Assembly: GCA_050181295.1 (NCBI GenBank)
Contig: JBFXDI010000179.1
Span: forward strand, 1-7,169
Direction of reading: 5' to 3'
Source: JBFXDI01 sp050181295
GTDB lineage: Bacteria > Pseudomonadota > Alphaproteobacteria > Rhizobiales > Aestuariivirgaceae
Length of the DNA stretch: 7,169 nt
The notes beneath the pieces are model-generated. The model was not told the origin of the DNA and searched no databases. It saw only the letters and a program-made list of their open reading frames with translations. Both the position numbers and the translations under genes were made by a program. Shown in pieces: positions 1 through 5,709 of the stretch. How positions within the stretch are numbered: position 1 is the first letter of the stretch; the number at the start of each line of letters is the position of its first letter.

Positions 1-1
1 C

Positions 2-1186
2 GTGCGCTGCTTCTTCCTGCGCGAGCGGCTGAAAGGCTATGCCAAGGGCGCCAAGCACGGGGTCCGCCACGTGCATGTGATCGGCGCCGGCGTCATGGGC
101 GGCGACATCGCGGCCTGGTCGGCGCTCCGGGGCTTCCGCGTCACACTCGAGGACCGCGAGATCAAGTACATCGCGCCGGCTATCGGGCGCGCCCGCGAGC
201 TCTTCCGCACCAAGCTCTACACGGACGGCGACCGGCGGGCGGCCTTCGACCGGCTGATGCCCGACCCGAAGGGCTACGGCATCAGGAGCGCCGACCTCAT
301 CATCGAGGCCGTGCCCGAGAACCCGGAGATCAAGCAGGCGGTTTTTTCGCGCTGCGAGGCGGCGATGAAGCCCACAGCGATCCTCGCCAGCAATACCTCC
401 TCGCTCCTCCTCCAGACGCTTGCCGAGAAGCTGAAGCGCCCGGAGCGCTTCTGCGGCATCCATTTCTTCAATCCCGTGCCGCAGATGCCGCTCGTGGAGC
501 TCGTGACGCATCCGGGACTCGACGGTGAGATCCGGGCGCGCGGGCTTGCCTTCATCGACGCCCTCGACAAGCTGCCCCTGCCCGTCCACTCCGCGCCGGG
601 CTTCCTCGTGAACCGGGCGCTCACCCCCTACATGATGGAAGCATTCCTGCTCTATTCGGAGGGTGTCGAGCCCGAGGTCATCGACGCGGTGGCGGAGAAT
701 TTCGGCATGCCCATGGGGCCGATCGAGCTCGCCGACCGGGTGGGACTCGATGTCGGGCTGCATGTGGCGAAGGTGCTGAAGCGCGACCTGTCGAACCGCC
801 CCCTTCCCGACATCCCCGACTGGTTCGAGAAGCTGGTGGCGGACGGCAAGCTCGGCAGCAAGTCCGGACAGGGCCTCTATGCCTGGGAGAACGGGAAGCC
901 GAAGAAGAAGCCAGCCGGCATCACGTCCGACCCGCGCATGGAGGACCGGCTCATCCTGCCGCTCCTCAACGCGGTCGCAGACTGTCTGCACGAGGGGATT
1001 GTGGAGGATGCGGACGCGGCAGACGCGGGCATGATCTTCGGCACGGGCTTCGCGCCCTTCCGGGGCGGGCCCATCCACTACGCGAAGGCGCGCGGCGTGG
1101 CGGAAGTGGTGGCGGTACTGGAATCGCTGCGAGCGAAGCACGGAGAGCGCTTCGCTCCAAGTCCCGGCTGGGCCGCGCTCAGGTAA
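2..1186 (+). CDS. FadJ/FadB-type multifunctional fatty-acid oxidation protein, C-terminal part (3-hydroxyacyl-CoA dehydrogenase), 5'-truncated by window edge
   Basis: This is the last 394 codons of a beta-oxidation multifunctional protein. The reading frame is open to the left edge, so the apparent GTG at the edge is not a real start. Residues 1-20 look like the linker helix that follows the enoyl-CoA hydratase (crotonase) domain, which should lie upstream. The NAD-binding Rossmann motif is G28-A-G30-V-M-G33. By alignment with the known 3-hydroxyacyl-CoA dehydrogenase active site I read Ser133 (in SNTSS), His154 (in HFFNP), Glu166 and Asn204 (in FLVNR); all four are present with the family spacing. 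The protein oxidises L-3-hydroxyacyl-CoA to 3-ketoacyl-CoA with NAD+ in the cytoplasm. A second helical dehydrogenase C-terminal repeat covers roughly 195-385 and ends with the usual GTGFAPFRGG motif (about 347-356). Full-length relatives are about 700 residues. FadJ and FadB cannot be separated here, and a stand-alone dehydrogenase is less likely because of the linker. Confidence 0.93.
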   Translation: MRCFFLRERLKGYAKGAKHGVRHVHVIGAGVMGGDIAAWSALRGFRVTLEDREIKYIAPAIGRARELFRTKLYTDGDRRAAFDRLMPDPKGYGIRSADLIIEAVPENPEIKQAVFSRCEAAMKPTAILASNTSSLLLQTLAEKLKRPERFCGIHFFNPVPQMPLVELVTHPGLDGEIRARGLAFIDALDKLPLPVHSAPGFLVNRALTPYMMEAFLLYSEGVEPEVIDAVAENFGMPMGPIELADRVGLDVGLHVAKVLKRDLSNRPLPDIPDWFEKLVADGKLGSKSGQGLYAWENGKPKKKPAGITSDPRMEDRLILPLLNAVADCLHEGIVEDADAADAGMIFGTGFAPFRGGPIHYAKARGVAEVVAVLESLRAKHGERFAPSPGWAALR

Positions 1187-1201
1187 TCATCCCTAGCCTC
1201 G

Positions 1202-1286
1202 TTCGTCATTGCCGGGCTTGACCCGGCAATCCAGGGCCGGTGGCGCCGTCCGCTGGATGCCCGGCTCGGAGGCCGGGCATGACGAA
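1202..1286. repeat. Compound palindromic intergenic element of the Rhizobiales CGTCATTGCCGGG type
   Basis: Outer arms TTCGTCAT (1202-1209) and ATGACGAA (1279-1286) are perfect inverted repeats. Inside are two perfect 9-bp hairpins: ATTGCCGGG/CCCGGCAAT (1208-1216 with 1222-1230) and ATGCCCGGC/GCCGGGCAT (1257-1265 with 1272-1280). ATCCAG (1229-1234) also pairs with CTGGAT (1253-1258). The whole can form a branched cruciform or RNA structure. Elements of this sequence type are scattered between genes in many Hyphomicrobiales genomes; that is recalled knowledge, not searched. It lies 15 bp after the upstream stop codon and could slow or end transcription or protect the mRNA 3' end, but no T-run follows either hairpin. 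Confidence 0.8.
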
Positions 1287-1334
1287 TAAAGAGAGTGGTG
1301 GACCTCTCCCGTCTCTCGATACCAATCCCCACCC

Positions 1335-1377
1335 GACCGCCGCCTTGCGCCGGTCGACCTCCCCCCAAGGGGGAGGT
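1335..1377. repeat. Second intergenic hairpin repeat (GACCG...CGGTC followed by ACCTCCCCC...GGGGGAGGT)
   Basis: GACCG (1335-1339) pairs with CGGTC (1351-1355), and directly after it ACCTCCCCC (1357-1365) pairs perfectly with GGGGGAGGT (1369-1377) across a 3-base CAA loop. The double-hairpin form with a CCTCCCC...GGGGAGG stem resembles a second class of short intergenic repeat common in alphaproteobacteria. No T-run follows, so it is not a classic intrinsic terminator. Confidence 0.6.
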
Positions 1378-1483
1378 ATGCAAGTGGAGTCACTACCGCT
1401 CACCGGCCTTGGGCCTCTGCCCGTCCTCTTCCCCGTTGCCCGCTTCGTCATGGCAGCATGACCGAAAGTTCATGGCGCGACCG

Positions 1484-1508
1484 GGAACGCCCCGCTGCGC
1501 AAGGGGTT
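1484..1508 (+). promoter_or_regulatory. Candidate EcfG (general stress response) promoter for the DUF2231 operon
   Basis: GGAAC at 1484-1488 is followed after 16 bases by GGTT at 1505-1508. The alphaproteobacterial EcfG consensus is GGAAC-N16/17-cGTT, so one position of the -10 differs. Initiation would fall near 1515, upstream of the Shine-Dalgarno at 1528 and the proposed start at 1542. The motif is short and could be chance. Confidence 0.35.
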
Positions 1509-1527
1509 TTGACGCAAGCCCCTCAGC

Positions 1528-1533
1528 AAGGAC
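1528..1533 (+). promoter_or_regulatory. Ribosome binding site deciding the DUF2231 start
   Basis: AAGGAC lies 8 bases before GTG 1542 and 14 before ATG 1548. No purine-rich site precedes the far-upstream ATG at 1458. This favours GTG 1542, or possibly ATG 1548, as the start. Confidence 0.6.
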
Positions 1534-1541
1534 AAGCCTCC

Positions 1542-2000
1542 GTGTCCATGAACAATCCCCCGCCCGCCCCGCGCTATAGCGCCCGGGCAATCCTCCCGAT
1601 GATCGTTCCCTTTCCCGTCGTCTGCTTCATCGGAACGCTCCTCACCGATATCGCCTATTGGCGGACGGCCGAGATGCAATGGACGAACTTTTCCGCCTGG
1701 CTGCTCGCCGCAGGCATGCTGGTCAGCGTGCTGGCGGTCATCGCCGCGCTGGTCGATCTGGCCAGGAAAGACCTGGTTCCCTGGCGCAAGCCCGAATGGG
1801 CCTATCTCGTCCCCCTCCTGGTCGCCATGGCCATCTCCTTCGTCAACTCGCTGATCCACACGCGCGACGCCTGGACCTCCGTGGTGCCGACAGGCCTGTG
1901 GCTGTCGGCTGCCTGCGTCGTGGTTCTCATCATCGCCGGCTGGCTGCACTGGTTCTCGAGGCCGCAGGCAGAAGTCTTCCGTGACGGAGCCGTCATATGA
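1542..2000 (+). CDS. DUF2231 (COG4244-like) four-helix inner-membrane protein
   Basis: The 152-residue product has a short polar N-terminus and four hydrophobic segments at about 17-38, 50-73, 86-105 and 114-136, so it is an integral inner-membrane protein. The arrangement, with early proline-rich PMIVPFPVV, histidine after helix 3 (H106) and histidine in the last helix (WLHW, H136), fits DUF2231 predicted membrane proteins. The function of this family is not established; the histidines have led to ideas of heme or redox roles, which remain inference. GTG 1542 was chosen because AAGGAC sits 8 bases upstream; ATG 1548 is the alternative, and ATG 1458 would add 28 unlikely residues. Its stop overlaps the next start as ATGA (1997-2000), so the two genes are co-translated and the proteins probably act together, perhaps with this one as membrane anchor or electron acceptor. 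Confidence 0.8.
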   Translation: MSMNNPPPAPRYSARAILPMIVPFPVVCFIGTLLTDIAYWRTAEMQWTNFSAWLLAAGMLVSVLAVIAALVDLARKDLVPWRKPEWAYLVPLLVAMAISFVNSLIHTRDAWTSVVPTGLWLSAACVVVLIIAGWLHWFSRPQAEVFRDGAVI

Positions 2001-3337
2001 TCCGGACCAGCAGAAACTGGAGCGCCGTGCTGCTTCTCTGTACTTCCGCGTTGGTGCTCACCGGCTGCGGCGAGGGCGGCGGAGACCCGTCCGCCCAGAT
2101 CGGTCCCGATCCCAAGCTCCCCGAGCAACAGCAGTTCCTGCTTCCGCCGATGCACCTTGCCTCGGTGATCGGATGGAAGGAGAGCGAGACGCCCAAGGTT
2201 CCGGAAGGCCTGAAGATCGAGGCCCTTGCCACGGGGCTCGAGCATCCGCGCCAACCTTACGTGCTGCCGAACGGCGACATTCTGGTGGTGGAGTCGAGAT
2301 CGCCGGGCACGGAGGCGATCAAGCGGCCCAAGGACCTGATCATGGGATGGGTCGAGTCCTTCGTCACTTCAGGCGGAGACAACGGAAAGGGCAGCAACCG
2401 CATCACCCTGATCCGCGACACGAACGGCGACGGCAAGCCGGAAGCAACGAGCGTGTTCCTAGATCACCTGAATTCGCCTTTCGGCGTCGTGCTGGTCGGG
2501 AACGATCTCTATGTCGCGGATACCGACGCAATCCTCCGCTTCCCCTACCAGGAGGGCCAGACCAGGATCGACGCGCCCGGCACCGTGCTCACTCCCCTGC
2601 CCGGCGGTCCCATCGACCACCACTGGACCAAGAGCCTGACCGCGAGCCGCGACGGGAGGCTTCTCTATGTGGGCATTGGCTCCAACAGCAACATCACCGA
2701 GAACGGCATGGAGGCCGAGAAGCAGCGCGCCGCCATCTGGGAGGTGGACCGCCAGACCGGTCGCTACCGGGTGTTCGCGAGTGGGCTCCGGAACCCCAAC
2801 GGCCTCACCTTCGAGCCGTCGAGCGGCGCGCTCTGGGCGGTCGTGAACGAGCGCGACGAACTGGGCCCGGATCTCGTTCCCGACTATCTCACCTCGGTGA
2901 AGGATGGCGCCTTCTATGGCTGGCCCTACAGCTATTACGGCCAGCATGTGGACCCTCGCGTGCAGCCGCAGCGGCCCGACCTCGTGGCTAAGGCCATCCC
3001 GCCGGACTACGCGTTGAGCTCGCACGTCGCCCCGCTCGGCCTCGCCTTCTACACGGGGACGAGCCTGCCGGAGAAATACCGCGGGGGCGCCTTCATCGGG
3101 GAGCACGGGAGCTGGGACCGCGGCCACTTCAACGGCTATAAGGTCGTCTTCGTGCCCTTCAGCGGCGGCCGGCCGGGCGGCAAGGCCGAGGATGTCATCA
3201 CCGGGTTCCTGAACGACCGGGGCGAGGCCCACGGACGGCCAGTCGGCCTGGCGGTCGACAAGGCCGGCGCGCTCCTTATCGCGGACGATGTCGGCAACAC
3301 GGTCTGGCGCGTCACGGCGGCCGCGGGCCAGAGCTAG
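1997..3337 (+). CDS. Sorbosone dehydrogenase-family (PQQ-type soluble glucose dehydrogenase fold) lipoprotein
   Basis: This 446-residue protein begins with a lipoprotein signal: basic MIRTSR, hydrophobic core 8-21, and lipobox L21-T-G-C24, so it should be exported and lipid-anchored at Cys24. The rest is a six-bladed beta-propeller of the COG2133 family. Conserved points are D207-H208-H209-W, at the place of the catalytic histidine of soluble glucose dehydrogenase, R265-N266-P-N-G-L, the cofactor-contacting RN pair, the following ERDELGPD segment, and E369-H370-G-S-W-D. By family it would oxidise a sugar or aldehyde using PQQ, but the substrate cannot be read from sequence and many family members are uncharacterised. 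There is no CxxCH heme motif, so electrons must go to a separate acceptor. GGAG at 1986-1989 is the binding site, 7 bases before ATG 1997, and the start overlaps the DUF2231 stop, indicating translational coupling. The gene ends 32 bp from a convergent gene. Confidence 0.88.
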   Translation: MIRTSRNWSAVLLLCTSALVLTGCGEGGGDPSAQIGPDPKLPEQQQFLLPPMHLASVIGWKESETPKVPEGLKIEALATGLEHPRQPYVLPNGDILVVESRSPGTEAIKRPKDLIMGWVESFVTSGGDNGKGSNRITLIRDTNGDGKPEATSVFLDHLNSPFGVVLVGNDLYVADTDAILRFPYQEGQTRIDAPGTVLTPLPGGPIDHHWTKSLTASRDGRLLYVGIGSNSNITENGMEAEKQRAAIWEVDRQTGRYRVFASGLRNPNGLTFEPSSGALWAVVNERDELGPDLVPDYLTSVKDGAFYGWPYSYYGQHVDPRVQPQRPDLVAKAIPPDYALSSHVAPLGLAFYTGTSLPEKYRGGAFIGEHGSWDRGHFNGYKVVFVPFSGGRPGGKAEDVITGFLNDRGEAHGRPVGLAVDKAGALLIADDVGNTVWRVTAAAGQS

Positions 3338-3369
3338 CATCGGCGCGTTGGGAACATCCGGCAGCAGCC

Positions 3370-4419
3370 TCAGGTCGCTTCAAGCACCATGTTGAGAGGG
3401 GTCTGCGTCGCCCGCCGGACATGAGTGAACCCTCCTGAGCGGATCACCTCGGACAATCGCTTCTCTCCGGCCTGGGCGCCAAGCGCGAGCCCCGTCTCCT
3501 GCGCCAGCGAGGTGGGAACGCAGATCATCGTCGAAGCCGAATAATATAGCCGTCCGATCGGGTTGATGTTGTCCTCCAGCCTGTCTCCGGACATCGGCTC
3601 AACCACCATCCACGTGCCGCCGTCTCTCAGCGCTTTTCTGATATGCGTCGCCGCGGCTTTCGGATCGCCCATGTCGTGCAGGCAGTCGAAGCAGGTGATC
3701 AGATCAAAGTCGCGTCCATCGAAGTCCTGCGCCCGGCCGACCTCGAACTGCAGGTTCGTCAACCCGTGCGCGCGCGCGTGCGCCGTCGCAGCGGCAATCG
3801 AAGCCGGATGGAAGTCGTAGCCGGTAAATCGGGAATTGGGGAACGCCTGCGCCATCAGGATCGTGGACAGCCCGTGCCCGCACCCCACGTCCGCCACTTT
3901 CGCACCGGCTTTCAACTTGTCGGTGACACCATCGAGCGCCGGCAGCCACTCCTGCACAAGGGCGTTCACATAGCCCGGCCGGAACAGCCGCGCCACGGCG
4001 CAGAACATACAGCCGGCCTGATCGCCCCAGGCAACACCTCGTCCGGTCTTGAAAGCTGCTTGCACCTTCGGCTGGTTCTCGACCATCGCAGCAGCGGTAT
4101 CGAATGCCCCGATCAGGTTGACCGGGCTGTCGGGTTCGGCAAAGACGAATGCCTGCTCGGGCGTCAGCGAGAACCGCCCGCCTTCGTAGTGCACGTAGCC
4201 GGAGGCGGCTTGCGCGGAGAGCCACTCGCGCAAGTAGCGGAGCGCGCATCCCGTGATCGTGGCAAGCTCTTCCGCAGTTGCCGGTCCGCTCCGCTTGAGG
4301 GCCTCATACAGGCCGAGCGAATCCCCGATCCGCACCAGCGGCACGCTGACCGCTCCGCCCAGGTCTCCAAGCACGCGGCCCACCAGTTCATTCAGCCTGG
4401 TTTCGTCAACCTGAGTCAT
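3370..4419 (-). CDS. SAM-dependent class I methyltransferase, Rv2258c-like, with N-terminal winged helix
   Basis: The 349-residue product has two parts. Residues about 1-90 form a helical winged-helix domain (VPLVRIGDSLGLYEAL, then a TAEEL...ALRYLREWL helix-turn-helix and an H77-Y-E-G-G-R-F wing) used for dimerisation in this family. Residues about 165-345 are a Rossmann-type methyltransferase: motif I VADVGCGHG at 175-183, acidic D202 at the end of strand 2 for the SAM ribose, and FDCLHDMGDP (244-253) as motif IV region. The fold matches proteins related to mycobacterial Rv2258c, which probably methylate small molecules; the substrate is unknown. An excellent AAGGAGG lies 8 bases before the ATG. 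It is downstream of and codirectional with the hydrolase-LuxR gene, separated by 160 bp rich in dyads, so it may have its own regulated promoter. Cytoplasmic; no signal peptide or membrane segment. Confidence 0.88.
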   Translation of the reverse strand: MTQVDETRLNELVGRVLGDLGGAVSVPLVRIGDSLGLYEALKRSGPATAEELATITGCALRYLREWLSAQAASGYVHYEGGRFSLTPEQAFVFAEPDSPVNLIGAFDTAAAMVENQPKVQAAFKTGRGVAWGDQAGCMFCAVARLFRPGYVNALVQEWLPALDGVTDKLKAGAKVADVGCGHGLSTILMAQAFPNSRFTGYDFHPASIAAATAHARAHGLTNLQFEVGRAQDFDGRDFDLITCFDCLHDMGDPKAAATHIRKALRDGGTWMVVEPMSGDRLEDNINPIGRLYYSASTMICVPTSLAQETGLALGAQAGEKRLSEVIRSGGFTHVRRATQTPLNMVLEAT

Positions 4420-4427
4420 GTCGGGCT

Positions 4428-4434
4428 CCTCCTT
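4428..4434 (-). promoter_or_regulatory. Strong Shine-Dalgarno of the methyltransferase gene
   Basis: On the minus strand AAGGAGG ends 8 bases before the ATG at 4419. It is the strongest ribosome binding site in the window and fixes the start. Confidence 0.85.
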
Positions 4435-4504
4435 GCCTTACGGCCGGCGTTTGCCGCTCCGTCAGCCCGAGGATGAGGCCCTTCGTGGGGGCGGACATGA
4501 GGCG

Positions 4505-4592
4505 ATTGTCCCGCATGGCGCTGGAAATCCGGCATCTGCCGGGGACAGATGTCCCGCATTCACGACGGTAGTGAACGATCTAGCGGGACAAT
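4505..4592. promoter_or_regulatory. Cluster of dyads and TGTCCCGC half-sites upstream of the methyltransferase (possible operator region)
   Basis: TGTCCCGCAT occurs at 4507-4516 and again at 4550-4559. Its inverse GCGGGACA lies at 4583-4590, overlapping the hydrolase stop codon, and GGGACA at 4542-4547. Together they give GGGACA-GA-TGTCCC (4542-4555), a perfect 6-2-6 dyad. Next to it is a second 6-2-6 dyad, CCGGCA-TC-TGCCGG (4529-4542), and CATCTG/CAGATG (4533-4538 with 4546-4551) spans both. TTCAC/GTGAA (4559-4563 with 4571-4575) nests inside the outer TGTCCCGC/GCGGGACA pair. This may be an operator, perhaps for the LuxR domain encoded alongside; the outer nested hairpin could instead act at the 3' end of the hydrolase mRNA. 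The functional reading is inference, the repeats are directly visible. Confidence 0.5.
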
Positions 4593-5638
4593 GACTTGAC
4601 GATCGCCTGCGAGCGGCTGCGCACACCCAACTTGCCGAAGATCACCGACAGCTGGTTGCGAACGGTCTTCTCGCTCTTGCCGAGGCGCTCCGCAATGGCA
4701 CGGTTATCCAGCCCCTCCGCCACGAGGTCCAAGAGCGCCGTCTCGGCGGGTGTCAGACCGGCCTCGCGGATCGCGCGTGGCCGCGCGGGCCGATCCTGCC
4801 CGAGGAAGCTCGCAAGCTCGGACTGGAACACGGCCCACGCCGGCTCATCCGGCAACAGCACGTGATTTTTGCTTTCGAGAGGAACGAAGCGTGCGCCGGG
4901 GATCCTGGCGGCCAGCCTGCAGCCTTCATCGAACGGCACGCGCATGTCGCCGCGGCTATGCAATATCAGGGTCGGGACGCGCAGCCGTGCGGCAAGGTCC
5001 ATGACGTCGATGCCTTGCATCTGCCAAAGGAGCTGCGCGGCAACGTCGGCGGTCGCCGTTACCCGCTCGAGGTCACCCCACCAGCGATGCTGTTCGGGTG
5101 ATCCGCCGGGGATGAAGAGGTTGGTGAAGAACTGGCAGAACGCCGGATTGTCGCGTCCCCAGCCGATACGAACGAAGTTGACGAGGGTTTCGGCCTCAAG
5201 CCGCTCGGCGTCCGTTTGCGCTCGAACCCGCGCCCCCCGGGCATAGGCATTCACGAGGACGAGATGCGATACCCGCTCGGGATGCCTCTGGGCGTAGGCG
5301 ATGGCGAGAGCGCCGCCCTGCGACAGGCCGAGGAGCACGAAACGCGGCTCCTCGATCGACGCGGCCACGGCCTCCAGGTCCGTGTGCCAGGCCTCTACGG
5401 ACAGGTCGGCGACATGCCGATCGGACAGGCCACAACCTCGCGGATCGTAGCGCACGAAGCGGTTGCGGGCCGACAGGGCGTGGAGCCACGGCCGCCAGAC
5501 GGGGCTTTCGAGATCGTAGTCGACATGGCTCAGCCAGTGCGCCGCGCGCAGGATCACCTGCCCCTCGCCGCACGACGCGACGGCGATACGCGTGCCATCG
5601 TCGGATGTGCAGAACCGTATGTTCTGACGGAGCTTCAT
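4580..5638 (-). CDS. Alpha/beta-hydrolase fused to a C-terminal LuxR-type helix-turn-helix domain
   Basis: The 352-residue protein has an alpha/beta-hydrolase domain (about 1-280) and a LuxR/GerE DNA-binding domain (about 290-352). The hydrolase carries nucleophile Ser106 in GLSQGG, acid Asp231 (HSRGDMRVP) and base His259 (SKNHVLLPDE), so the catalytic triad looks complete. The segment AAHWLSHVDYDLESPVWRPWL (about 32-51) followed by YDPRGCGLSD is typical of hydrolase-like domains found with LuxR or adenylate cyclase domains. The C-terminus has LTPAE (295-299) and a recognition region KSEKTVRNQLSVIFGKLGV (about 321-339), standard for LuxR. There is no receiver domain, so the likely signal is a small molecule bound or cleaved by the hydrolase domain. 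The start has only a weak upstream site, but its ATG overlaps a TGA in the frame upstream (ATGA at 5638-5635). Substrate and targets are unknown. Confidence 0.87.
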   Translation of the reverse strand: MKLRQNIRFCTSDDGTRIAVASCGEGQVILRAAHWLSHVDYDLESPVWRPWLHALSARNRFVRYDPRGCGLSDRHVADLSVEAWHTDLEAVAASIEEPRFVLLGLSQGGALAIAYAQRHPERVSHLVLVNAYARGARVRAQTDAERLEAETLVNFVRIGWGRDNPAFCQFFTNLFIPGGSPEQHRWWGDLERVTATADVAAQLLWQMQGIDVMDLAARLRVPTLILHSRGDMRVPFDEGCRLAARIPGARFVPLESKNHVLLPDEPAWAVFQSELASFLGQDRPARPRAIREAGLTPAETALLDLVAEGLDNRAIAERLGKSEKTVRNQLSVIFGKLGVRSRSQAIVKSLSR

Positions 5639-5709
5639 CGCTCAAGCTTGTCGTAGCGCATTGCGAGTGCGGTCTGCCCGTGAGGCTCGAAGGTGCGCAC
5701 GTTGAGCCC
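5639..5709 (-). other. 71-bp gap between putA and the hydrolase gene; in-frame open extension after the putA stop, possibly an IS transposase relic
   Basis: On the minus strand the putA frame stays open for 24 codons after its TAG (5712-5710) and closes with a TGA (5637-5635) that overlaps the hydrolase ATG. The last codons read ALAMRYDKLER, which resembles the RYDKLARNF-type C-terminal motif of IS5-family transposases. The putA C-terminus before the TAG already looks complete, so this is probably not part of PutA. An 8-bp palindrome GTGCGCAC lies at 5693-5700. No promoter or terminator is evident. Confidence 0.3.

Larger units (their letters stand above)
1187..1541. other. 355-bp intergenic region with two palindromic repeats and a possible promoter
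   Basis: No convincing gene lies between the fatty-acid oxidation gene and the DUF2231 gene. The frame that reaches back to ATG 1458 lacks a Shine-Dalgarno sequence there, and its first 28 residues are low-complexity and polar, unlike the membrane protein that follows. The stretch holds a compound palindrome (1202-1286), a second hairpin repeat (1335-1377) and a candidate promoter (1484-1508). The remainder, about 1378-1483, shows nothing I recognise. Confidence 0.75.

Noticed and set aside
1208..1230. Hairpin ATTGCCGGG/CCCGGCAAT as an intrinsic terminator of the fatty-acid oxidation gene
   Set aside because: No T-run follows, and it is part of a larger repeat element whose form explains it better.
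1458..1541. Longer DUF2231 reading frame starting at ATG 1458
   Set aside because: No Shine-Dalgarno upstream, polar low-complexity extra residues, and a good site (AAGGAC) in front of GTG 1542.
1981..2991. A 336-codon plus-strand frame overlapping the lipoprotein gene
   Set aside because: Arginine- and proline-rich product typical of an out-of-frame reading of GC-rich coding DNA; the overlapping frame has a lipoprotein signal and family motifs.
2459..3340. A 293-codon minus-strand frame opposite the lipoprotein gene
   Set aside because: Antisense shadow rich in Ala, Arg, Gly and Val with no recognisable motif.
3643..4476. A 277-codon plus-strand frame opposite the methyltransferase gene
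   Set aside because: Antisense shadow; the opposite strand has a clear methyltransferase with strong ribosome site.
4406..4516. Minus-strand 36-codon frame (start MRDNRLMSAP) overlapping the methyltransferase start, a possible leader peptide
   Set aside because: No ribosome binding site at its ATG, no attenuator-like codon run, and its ATG falls inside one of the dyad half-sites; more likely chance.
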